Shown: piece by piece, positions 1 to 6,225 of the stretch
Numbering within the stretch: position 1 is the stretch's first letter
Layout of the letters: each line of letters begins with the position of its first letter
Assembly: GCA_900314865.1 (NCBI GenBank)
Contig: OMWW01000003.1
Span: forward strand, 124,001 to 188,000
DNA: 64,000 nt
Reading direction: 5' to 3'
Source of the DNA: an uncultured Erysipelotrichaceae bacterium
GTDB taxonomy: Bacteria; Bacillota_I; Bacilli_A; RFN20; CAG-826
The notes under the pieces: model-generated
What the model saw: only the letters and a program-made list of their open reading frames with translations
Told to the model about the DNA's origin: nothing
Databases searched by the model: none
Program-made: the position numbers and the translations under genes

Positions 1-684
1 ATTGAATAATTTTGTATCAACGATATCATCTATATCAACTTTGCAGTAATCAGCGTGAACAATCTTTGCTTGTGGTTGAATTGCTTTAATGACCGCTTCC
101 ACTCTTTGAAGTTCAACTTTAGAGATGTCACTAACTTTATTGAGAATAATGACATCACAGAATTCGATTTGTTGAATGACGAGGTTTTCCAAATCTTCTT
201 CCCCTCTAACGGTTTCTTTAAAGACTTCACCGCAACCAAATTCATCTCTAAGTCTAAGAACATCTACAACTGAGACAATCGCATCAAGAGTGTAGAATTT
301 TGGAAGGTTTTGCTTTGCAAATTCTTCTTCCATAAAAGAGATGGTTTGAGCGATTGGGACCGGCTCACAAATACCACTTGCTTCAATGATAATGTGATCA
401 AATTTTTGTGTTTGCACTAAATCGGCAAGTTGATTGATTAAATCTTTTTTAAGGGTGCAGCAAATGCAGCCGTTTTGTAATGAAACGAGGTTATCGTCTT
501 TCCCAGAGACAACGCCTTCTTTTTCAATAAGTTCAGCGTCGATATTAACTTCACCTAAGTCGTTAACAATGACCGCCATTTTATGATTTTTGCTGTTTCT
601 TAAGATGTGGTTAACTAAGGTGGTTTTTCCACTGCCAAGATATCCAGTAATTAATGTAATAGGTACAGTTTTGATTTCTGACAT
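1..684 (-). CDS. G3E-family GTPase (COG0523/CobW-like metallochaperone), partial
   Basis: The reading frame is open from its ATG at 684 to the window edge, so the C-terminus is missing; 228 codons are visible. The Walker A motif GYLGSGKT is at residues 14-21 and the hallmark CICC metal-binding motif at 73-76, followed by an NK(V) guanine-specificity element near residue 190. Members of COG0523 deliver metal ions (zinc, cobalt, iron, nickel) to client proteins, using GTP hydrolysis for transfer; the metal cannot be told from sequence. A GGGAGGA ribosome site lies 7 bases before the start. A palindrome overlapping the likely -10 suggests control by a metal or redox regulator (inference). Confidence 0.9.
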   Translation of the reverse strand, partial: MSEIKTVPITLITGYLGSGKTTLVNHILRNSKNHKMAVIVNDLGEVNIDAELIEKEGVVSGKDDNLVSLQNGCICCTLKKDLINQLADLVQTQKFDHIIIEASGICEPVPIAQTISFMEEEFAKQNLPKFYTLDAIVSVVDVLRLRDEFGCGEVFKETVRGEEDLENLVIQQIEFCDVIILNKVSDISKVELQRVEAVIKAIQPQAKIVHADYCKVDIDDIVDTKLFN

Positions 685-700
685 ACTTTTTCCTCCCAAG

Positions 701-712
701 TCATTATAATGA
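701..712. promoter_or_regulatory. Perfect palindrome over the G3E gene promoter (candidate operator)
   Basis: TCATTATAATGA is a perfect 12-bp palindrome. On the minus strand it contains a TATAAT -10 box about 19 bases before the G3E start, so a bound protein would block the promoter. AT-rich palindromes of this sort are typical of Fur-family (Fur/Zur/PerR) sites, and COG0523 genes are often Zur-regulated. The match to any published box is partial, so the regulator is a guess. Confidence 0.35.
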
Positions 713-743
713 TATATCTTTATATTTTATATCGCAAAGAAAA

Positions 744-761
744 AGACACATTAATGTGTCT
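744..761 (-). terminator. Palindromic hairpin followed by a T-run on the minus strand
   Basis: AGACACATTAATGTGTCT is a perfect 18-bp palindrome. Read on the minus strand it is followed by TTTTTCTTT, the form of a Rho-independent terminator. It stops transcripts coming from the right about 60 bases before the G3E gene, and could be the terminator of an earlier leftward transcript or an attenuator of the G3E gene. Confidence 0.5.
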
Positions 762-779
762 AAATAGATAGTTGTGTCT

Positions 780-835
780 CCAATTGTCCGCACACACAAG
801 GGTTTGAAATACCAATTGTCGGGACACACAAGCGT
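780..835. repeat. Two imperfect 24-bp direct repeats with a 32-bp period
   Basis: Copies begin at 780 and 812, both starting CCAATTGTC and sharing a central ACACACAAG; about 21 of 24 positions agree. They lie in the otherwise non-coding stretch 685-948 between the G3E gene and the accessory module. Apart from these repeats, the hairpin at 744 and the promoter at 949, nothing else is recognisable in this gap. Function unknown. Confidence 0.6.
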
Positions 836-948
836 CATAATAAAAAAGAGGATATTCTATATCTCCATTCAATCTGAAAAGAAAAAAGCAACAGCGCGAA
901 ATGAATTGTTGCATTTAGTTTTTTTAATCAACAAATTATAAATTGGTG

Positions 949-976
949 TTAACAAAATTAAAAAATATGTTAAAAT
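949..976 (+). promoter_or_regulatory. Promoter of the Xre-ImmA/PIN pair
   Basis: TTAACA (949-954), 16-base spacer, TAAAAT (971-976). The upstream ATG at 975 overlaps this -10 box, which argues against it being the translation start and for the GTG at 996. Confidence 0.6.
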
Positions 977-995
977 GTTTACAGAGGTGAGAATT

Positions 996-2045
996 GTGGT
1001 AGGAAAGAAAATTAAATACTATCGCCTTAAAAAAGGCTTAACATCTGAACAATTGGCAAAAGAGATAGGCTGTACAAAAGCAGCAATTTCACTTTATGAA
1101 AGTGAAGAAAGAGAGCCAAGCAAGGAAATCTGCAAAACTATTGCAACTGTTTTAGGTGTGCCTTGGGTTGAATTGATATCCAGAAGAAATAATAAATTGG
1201 TTTTTGACCATATCAGCTTTAGAAAAAAACAAAAAGCATCAAAAAAAGACGTCGAATTACTTAAGACGGAAATTGAAGAAAAATGTGCTGATCGTATTTC
1301 TTTGATGAATATTGTTGGGTTAATTAATTTTAAGACCTTTAAACCAAAGAAATTATCATATGATCATAGCGCTTCTGAAAACGCCAAAATTATTAGATCC
1401 CTATTAGGACTTCCTTCTAGTGGGCCAATTTATTCCGTAACTAATGTTCTCGAACATGCAGGCATTATTGTTTTGTCTTTCGAGTGCACTGATGAGATAG
1501 ATGGTATTAATGGATTAGTTAACGGTATTCCATATATTTTCTTTAACTCTAAAAATAGAACCATTGAAAGACAAAGATTCACAATTGTTCATGAGACTTG
1601 TCATTTGTTCTTTAATGATTCAGAAGGGAATAAAACAGAAAAAGAAATTGAAAAATATATAAACCAAGTAGCCGGAAATGTTTTGATTCCTGACGATGAT
1701 ATCTATTCTATTTTTGGAAAAACAAATAGAAACATCACAATCTATTTAAGAGACAATGTCGCCAAGCAATATAAGATTGCCCCTTCCTGTTTATTAAATA
1801 GGCTTTTAGAAGCCGGAGTCATTACAGAAATGTATCATAAGAATTATTTTATTTATTTAAATAGAAACTGTGGTAGAAAAGCTGAAAAAACTCTTTTAGA
1901 TCCTATTAAAGATTCTGAAGAACCAACTATTTTCACACAATATGTTTATTTAGCATTATCTGAAGAACTTATATCTGCATCTAGAGCTGCTGAATTTTTA
2001 CATGTACCACTTTATGATGTGATGCAAAACATGAGGGTAGAATAA
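996..2045 (+). CDS. Xre helix-turn-helix regulator fused to ImmA/IrrE metallopeptidase
   Basis: A 349-aa protein. Residues about 5-57 form an Xre-type HTH (a typical run is LTSEQLAKEIGCTKAAISLY). The central part is an ImmA/IrrE (COG2856, DUF955) domain with the zinc-protease motif HETCH at about 199-203. The start is taken as GTG 996, preceded by AGAGGTGA 5 bases away, rather than the in-frame ATG at 975, which lies in the -10 box. Such fusions act as antitoxin/autorepressors or stress-responsive proteases that cleave a repressor. It is followed 1 base later by a PIN-like protein, a pairing common in toxin-antitoxin loci, so it probably represses and neutralises that partner (inference). Confidence 0.88.
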   Translation: MVGKKIKYYRLKKGLTSEQLAKEIGCTKAAISLYESEEREPSKEICKTIATVLGVPWVELISRRNNKLVFDHISFRKKQKASKKDVELLKTEIEEKCADRISLMNIVGLINFKTFKPKKLSYDHSASENAKIIRSLLGLPSSGPIYSVTNVLEHAGIIVLSFECTDEIDGINGLVNGIPYIFFNSKNRTIERQRFTIVHETCHLFFNDSEGNKTEKEIEKYINQVAGNVLIPDDDIYSIFGKTNRNITIYLRDNVAKQYKIAPSCLLNRLLEAGVITEMYHKNYFIYLNRNCGRKAEKTLLDPIKDSEEPTIFTQYVYLALSEELISASRAAEFLHVPLYDVMQNMRVE

Positions 2046-2046
2046 T

Positions 2047-2463
2047 ATGAAAAAGTTTTTATATTGTGACTCATGCTTTTTAATAACATTTTACCAAGAC
2101 GGATATCTTGGTTCTTTGTCACAATATAAAGGCCAATTCTTTATTTCTAAAACTCAAATTGAAGGTGAATTAATCAAACCTTCCGATTTAGCAATAATTG
2201 TCAGAAAAAACATTACTGTAATCGAAGAAGATAGAGATGATATCAAAGATAAAACAAACGAATTCTCTTTATTATATGAAACTCTATCAATCTATGATTG
2301 TCTTTGTATGGCATATTCAATTTTGGATGGATATTGTTTAATTACTGATGATAAGGCATTACAAAAGAAATGTGCAATTCATAGTATAGAAGTAAAGACA
2401 TCTAAAGATATTATAGATGAGTTTTTAAAAGGAGGTGTTGATTATGAGAATATGAAAAAGTAG
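2047..2463 (+). CDS. PIN-like domain protein, probable toxin partner of the ImmA regulator
   Basis: 138 aa. Acidic residues sit where PIN nucleases carry theirs: D8 after the first strand (LYCDSC), D84 in the YDCLCMAY helix and D101/D102 in ITDDKAL. PIN proteins are Mg2+-dependent RNases and often toxins. The gene starts immediately after the ImmA-type regulator, with GAGGGT upstream, so the two are co-translated. The fold assignment rests on residue pattern and context, not on a strong family match; a non-nuclease PIN-like protein is possible. Confidence 0.7.
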   Translation: MKKFLYCDSCFLITFYQDGYLGSLSQYKGQFFISKTQIEGELIKPSDLAIIVRKNITVIEEDRDDIKDKTNEFSLLYETLSIYDCLCMAYSILDGYCLITDDKALQKKCAIHSIEVKTSKDIIDEFLKGGVDYENMKK

Positions 2464-2482
2464 CTTGATTTAAGGAGGAAAC

Positions 2483-2542
2483 ATGAACAAAGAACAAACA
2501 AAAGCTAAAAAAATCGTAACCACTGCGAATGGTCACGATTAG
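2483..2542 (+). CDS. 19-codon reading frame in a structured leader
   Basis: An ATG at 2483 is preceded by a near-perfect AAGGAGGAAAC site and runs 19 codons (MNKEQTKAKKIVTTANGHD) to a TAG at 2540. Its last codons form one arm of a hairpin (2513-2539) and its stop touches a second one (2542-2587). The strong ribosome site suggests it is translated, either as a leader peptide controlling the downstream genes or as the stump of a gene lost when the DUF4417 cassette arrived. No homologue is recognised. Confidence 0.45.
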   Translation: MNKEQTKAKKIVTTANGHD

Positions 2543-2612
2543 AGATATGCTGAAGCACATCTGAGTAGATTCATAGTAGCATATCTCCCGTTTTTAAGCA
2601 CGAAGAACGTGC
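2513..2612 (+). promoter_or_regulatory. Structured leader: three consecutive hairpins before the DUF4417 gene
   Basis: Hairpin 1 pairs 2513-2521 with 2531-2539 (one mismatch). Hairpin 2 pairs GAGATATGCT (2542-2551) with AGCATATCTC (2578-2587), 10 perfect pairs with a 26-base loop, followed by CCGTTTTT, resembling a terminator. Hairpin 3 pairs GCACG (2598-2602) with CGTGC (2608-2612), directly abutting the AGGAG site at 2613-2617 of the next gene. The layout (small reading frame, terminator-like stem, stem beside the ribosome site) suggests attenuation or a processed RNA. Confidence 0.5.
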
Positions 2613-2627
2613 AGGAGTTATAAAATT

Positions 2628-3356
2628 ATGAATTTAAAAGATGAAGCGGTGCGTCCCCGCAAAAGTGATAAGGACGTCTTCTTGGCAGAGAAGTTAAAAA
2701 ATGCCAATTTTAATACTGGTTTTTATCAAGTTCCTGAAATTGATGATGTGGATATTGATAAACCAAATGGTCTTGTACTTTGGTCTAATAGAAATAAGTG
2801 CAAAGATAAGAAAAACCACGGACTTATATTTTACGAATATGATTGTAAGTTTGATGGAAAGGATGGAATATATAACATCCTAAAATATGGAACCGATGAG
2901 GAAGTTCAACAATTAATCGATGAATTAAAAGAATTCGCATTTGTTGTTTGTCCTGATTATTCGGTTTATGGAAATTTTCCAAATTATAAACAAATTGATG
3001 CTTTATCTAGAAGTAGAGAAGTTGGATACATCTTATCTACTTATGGAATCAAAGCCATTGTTAATTTTAGAGCCACATATGAATGGACCTATGAATTAGC
3101 ATTAACTGGTATTTGTTATAATGGAATTGTCTCTATTGGAACGTTGGGTTGCCTTAGAGACAATGAATCTAGAACATTATTAAAAGATAGTGTTCAAGCA
3201 TTAGTTGAATATATTAAACCGCGCATAATTATTGTTTATGGTTATGCTCCTGATGATATATTCCAAGTTGCTAGAGATAGTGGGGCTGATATTTGGCAAT
3301 TTGATTCTGAAATAAGCAAAGCTTTTGGAGGCCATCATTATGGGGATGAAATCTAA
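2628..3356 (+). CDS. DUF4417 domain protein
   Basis: 242 aa. The central part matches the DUF4417 pattern: FVVCPDYSVYGNFPNYKQID, then a segment on the non-native route YILSTYGIKAIVNF and GIVSIGTLGC. DUF4417 proteins are common in phages and mobile elements of gut Firmicutes; the biochemical role is unknown. An AGGAG site lies 10 bases before the ATG. The C-terminus (GGHHYGDEI) overlaps the start of the toxin-like gene by 17 bases, so the two are translationally coupled. In related elements DUF4417 is followed by variable C-terminal domains (from memory, unverified), which fits the arrangement here. Confidence 0.75.
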   Translation: MNLKDEAVRPRKSDKDVFLAEKLKNANFNTGFYQVPEIDDVDIDKPNGLVLWSNRNKCKDKKNHGLIFYEYDCKFDGKDGIYNILKYGTDEEVQQLIDELKEFAFVVCPDYSVYGNFPNYKQIDALSRSREVGYILSTYGIKAIVNFRATYEWTYELALTGICYNGIVSIGTLGCLRDNESRTLLKDSVQALVEYIKPRIIIVYGYAPDDIFQVARDSGADIWQFDSEISKAFGGHHYGDEI

Positions 3357-3711
3357 AAGCGCGCATTTTGGTAGTGGATCTGGTGGACCATCAAAAAGAG
3401 AAGGCGGGTTGAGATTTAAAGTTAATCTTCAATACTTTGCTAAAATGCCTACTAAACGAGCTCAAATAATGCATATCATGGCAAATAGAAAGGGGCATTT
3501 AATTGACACACCAGCAAACAGAAAAATTCTTGAAACAATATCTGATGACCAAAAGAATTTTATTAAATCTGATCCACGCGGTTTCAACATTTACTCAAAG
3601 GTAGTAAACGGTAAAGAATATTGGGTTTATGAGCGAAACGGAATCATTCAAAATGGCGGTGTTAACGAAGGAAACTTCAAACATCATCAAAAGGGAGGAA
3701 AGAAAAAATGA
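3340..3711 (+). CDS. Small polymorphic-toxin-like protein with phage-type LQYFA linker
   Basis: 123 aa. The start is ATG 3340, 8 bases after GGAGG (3327-3331); an alternative ATG is at 3346. The N-terminal 35 residues are a Gly/Ser-rich segment (HFGSGSGGPSKREGG) ending in VNLQYFA, a motif seen in phage capsid and MuF-type polymorphic toxins just before the toxin domain. The C-terminal domain reads GHLIDTPANRKIL, then NFIKSD, then KVVNGKEYWVYERNG and IQNGGVN, a pattern I associate with C-terminal domains of polymorphic toxins, possibly nucleases; the exact family is not named. It overlaps an acidic partner by 4 bases (ATGA), as toxin-immunity pairs do. Confidence 0.6.
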   Translation: MGMKSKSAHFGSGSGGPSKREGGLRFKVNLQYFAKMPTKRAQIMHIMANRKGHLIDTPANRKILETISDDQKNFIKSDPRGFNIYSKVVNGKEYWVYERNGIIQNGGVNEGNFKHHQKGGKKK

Positions 3712-4091
3712 TTAACAAACCAATCCAAATTTTAAAATTAATGTATCTTGCTTTGAATAAAGAGTGGGAAAAAGATAAAAATGAATTATTTGGACTCTAT
3801 TTATCTGAGGCAGACCCGTTTTTAACTGGCGATGATAGTGCGGATCCAGCTATTTATGACGAGTTTGTAAAATGCTTTGAAAAGTATGGCACTTATGATG
3901 ACTATGGTTATGATTTCGTTTTGAAATATTTAAGTGATTTAGATCCTTATTATGGCAATATAAAGCAATATTTTTTAAACATTAACAAGCAAAAATATAT
4001 CGAAGATTCAGAAAAATATTCTTCACTCAGCGATAAAGAAATAATAGTGCTCAATCACTGGGAAAAATTTTATCCAAGGTTGTTTAAATAA
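3708..4091 (+). CDS. Probable immunity protein for the preceding toxin-like protein
   Basis: 127 aa, acidic and rich in aromatic residues, predicted mostly helical, no signal peptide or membrane segment. It starts inside the stop codon of the toxin-like gene (ATGA overlap) with AAAGGGAGGAAAG just upstream. No family is recognised. The immunity role is inferred only from position, size and charge. A terminator at 4121 closes the unit. Confidence 0.5.
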   Translation: MINKPIQILKLMYLALNKEWEKDKNELFGLYLSEADPFLTGDDSADPAIYDEFVKCFEKYGTYDDYGYDFVLKYLSDLDPYYGNIKQYFLNINKQKYIEDSEKYSSLSDKEIIVLNHWEKFYPRLFK

Positions 4092-4120
4092 TTTTCAAAC
4101 ATCAAATTATCTATAGTTTA

Positions 4121-4157
4121 AACCTCGTGTCTGTCCAGATTATTCACGGGGTTTTTA
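4121..4157 (+). terminator. Rho-independent terminator closing the accessory module
   Basis: AACCTCGTG (4121-4129) pairs with CACGGGGTT (4145-4153, one G-T pair), followed by TTTTATG. Between here and 4228 (about 70 bases) nothing further is recognisable. Confidence 0.7.
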
Positions 4158-4228
4158 TGTGTCCAATTACAAATTGAATAAAGTTGTATTCACAAGACCA
4201 AATATAGCAAATAATGCTTAAAAATAAG

Positions 4229-4255
4229 AAAAAACACGCATTTTTTCGTACGTGT
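4229..4255 (-). terminator. Terminator of the tRNA-Ser(CGA) transcript
   Basis: On the minus strand ACACG pairs with CGTGT around a 12-base loop and is followed by TTTTTTC. It lies 16 bases after the tRNA 3' end. Confidence 0.6.
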
Positions 4256-4270
4256 CTCAACAATCGACGA

Positions 4271-4361
4271 TGGCGGAGAAGAAGGGATTTGAACCCTTGC
4301 AAGACTTGCATCTTCTAGCAGTTTTCGAAACTGCCCCCTTCAGCCGCTTGGGTACTTCTCC
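4271..4361 (-). tRNA. tRNA-Ser (anticodon CGA), CCA encoded
   Basis: Minus-strand sequence folds as a class II tRNA: acceptor GGAGAAG/CTTCTCC, anticodon stem GCAGT/ACTGC with loop TTCGAAA, long variable arm, T-arm AAGGG-TTCAAAT-CCCTT, then G-CCA. The loop gives CGA, reading UCG serine codons. Its 3' end points at the accessory module, a usual side for integration. Confidence 0.95.
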
Positions 4362-4417
4362 AATGCGATAATTATATAGTAATAAACAATAAAATTTCTA
4401 TACCTTTCATTTATGAA

Positions 4418-4446
4418 TTGTTTAATTCATAAGAATAATTTATAAT
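4418..4446 (+). promoter_or_regulatory. Promoter giving a leaderless transcript of the EAL-like gene
   Basis: TTGTTT (4418-4423), 17-base spacer, TATAAT (4441-4446). Seven bases separate the -10 from the ATG at 4454, so the predicted start of transcription coincides with the start codon; no Shine-Dalgarno sequence is present. Confidence 0.65.
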
Positions 4447-4453
4447 ACTGGTT

Positions 4454-6214
4454 ATGGAATTTGGCAATTTTCAAGACACTAAATTTGTAATCTTCTTTGC
4501 AACATTGCTCATATTATTTTTATTTTTAGTGGGTATAATTGTGGTTTTCGCTATTTCTAAATATAGCGATCGAAAATTTGAAGAAAGAGTGGATTATGAA
4601 AGTACAACTACTCGTATCTATATCATTGATGTGAAGAAGAACAAAATCATTCAGCTTAATAAGAGTGATATGGCACACAAAGTAACATATGACTTATATT
4701 CTTTTTATTCTTCCTTCCATCCAAATGATTCTGAAAGGGTGAAAGACTGGATCTTTAAGATTTGTGTTAATCCTAAAGAAGCTGGTGAATATCTTGAAGC
4801 TGACGTTTTGATTAATGGCACTGCAAGAAAGATTTGTTTTTCCTTACTTAGATTACTTGATTATAAACCTGAAAGTGGATTAATCCACTTAGAGAGCCAT
4901 ATTCTTAAATATATTACCCCTCTTAACGCTCCTAAAAAGAAGAACGATAATAGAGCACCAGTGGGTATTGTTAAAAGAAGTCAAATCATGCAGATGGTTA
5001 ATAGTAATAAATCCCTTTCTGGATATAGCTATTGCATTAGATTTTTCTATACTAGCCAAAAAGTTATTTCTAATGACAAGATTGAAAGGTACATGGTGAT
5101 GAACCTTAAAAATGTCATTTATACATTTGCTAATTCACCTAAACTACCTCGTCAAATCTTAGATAATGGTGATAATGAAATCTTCTTGTTTGATTTAAGA
5201 ATTTCAAACAATGAAACCGCACTTCAATTAGCGAACTCCATTTCTCGTTCTTTGAAAAAGCAAATGGAAGTTAATGGTTTCTCTGGTTATATTGATTTCG
5301 CAATTGGAATGGTGGAAAACAAACAATTCTATCAAGACTATGATGTGATTGAAGAAAGAGCTAGAGAAGCTTGCATTTCTGGTCAAACAAATGGCAAAGA
5401 CGTCGTCTTATATCACCGTAACGCAAGTGGTAATGTCGACATGATTAAATATAGCGAACAAATCGAACATCTTCTCAACGATGGTGTGCTTCGATACTTA
5501 TATCGTCCAATTATCAATGTTAAAACAAGCCAAACAATTGGTTACTTTGAATTTGTTAAAGCGTATGATTCTCCATTTAGTTCTTTTTCAGAAATGAGTA
5601 AGTACGCTTCAAGAATTAATAAGAACTTAGAACTTTTCACTTTAGTGGCGAAAAATGTTATTTCTAAATTCTCAAGCGAAGTTCAAAGTAGCGACTCCTT
5701 GTTATTCTTAACGGTCTCAATGATTGATATCAATAATATTGCTTCTATTATCAATCAAATCCCTCATCATGATCGCGTGAAGATTGTTCTTGTTTTTGAT
5801 GAACAAGAAATTAACGAGAACTCTCAAAATATTGAACTCTTATCTTCCACCCTTTTAGGCTTAAGAAATAATAGATTTGAACTTGCTTTATCTCTAAAAG
5901 ATAAGAACTTGCTTCTTGATGATCGTATCTACTTCATGTTCCATTACTTTGTTGTTGGTAGTGCGATGATGGAAGAAGTTAAGCATAATAACCGTATCCG
6001 TCTCTCTTTATATGCATTATTGGAATCATTAATGAAATACAATCGTCCAATTATCGCTACAGATTTAGAGGGCTGGCAAGCGGTGGAATTAATTATTAAG
6101 TCTGGTATTCAATATATCTCTAGTGATGCAGTTGCTCCTAGTAATGATATGCTTTTACCAGTCGAAAAGAAGAAAATGGAAAAAGTTGTTCAATTAGCGA
6201 ACAAATACTTATAG
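4454..6214 (+). CDS. Membrane-anchored degenerate GGDEF/EAL-like protein
   Basis: 586 aa. One N-terminal membrane helix (about 12-34), a PAS-like stretch (about 50-155), then a region ordered like GGDEF plus EAL domains. Where GGDEF should stand there is GDNEIFLFD (239-247), and the EAL opening reads YRPIINVKTSQ (350-360) with EFV in place of EAL; metal-binding and catalytic residues are not evident. It therefore probably neither makes nor degrades c-di-GMP, but may bind a nucleotide or act as a scaffold (inference). It precedes proS by 11 bases and is the first gene of that operon. Confidence 0.7.
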   Translation: MEFGNFQDTKFVIFFATLLILFLFLVGIIVVFAISKYSDRKFEERVDYESTTTRIYIIDVKKNKIIQLNKSDMAHKVTYDLYSFYSSFHPNDSERVKDWIFKICVNPKEAGEYLEADVLINGTARKICFSLLRLLDYKPESGLIHLESHILKYITPLNAPKKKNDNRAPVGIVKRSQIMQMVNSNKSLSGYSYCIRFFYTSQKVISNDKIERYMVMNLKNVIYTFANSPKLPRQILDNGDNEIFLFDLRISNNETALQLANSISRSLKKQMEVNGFSGYIDFAIGMVENKQFYQDYDVIEERAREACISGQTNGKDVVLYHRNASGNVDMIKYSEQIEHLLNDGVLRYLYRPIINVKTSQTIGYFEFVKAYDSPFSSFSEMSKYASRINKNLELFTLVAKNVISKFSSEVQSSDSLLFLTVSMIDINNIASIINQIPHHDRVKIVLVFDEQEINENSQNIELLSSTLLGLRNNRFELALSLKDKNLLLDDRIYFMFHYFVVGSAMMEEVKHNNRIRLSLYALLESLMKYNRPIIATDLEGWQAVELIIKSGIQYISSDAVAPSNDMLLPVEKKKMEKVVQLANKYL

Positions 6215-6225
6215 GAGGTTACTTC

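Noticed and set aside
701-715. PerR box upstream of the G3E gene
   Set aside because: One half matches ATTATAA but the other half matches at only two of seven positions.
780-835. Short repeats as a CRISPR array
   Set aside because: Only two imperfect copies, 8 bases between them, no cas genes nearby.
2542-2612. Self-cleaving ribozyme in the DUF4417 leader
   Set aside because: The core sequences of hammerhead, pistol and twister types could not be matched; described only as structured leader.
684-4361. Integration of the accessory module by tRNA-Ser site-specific recombination with duplicated att sequence
   Set aside because: No copy of the tRNA 3' end was found at the left border (685-975) and there is no integrase; only the location is suggestive.
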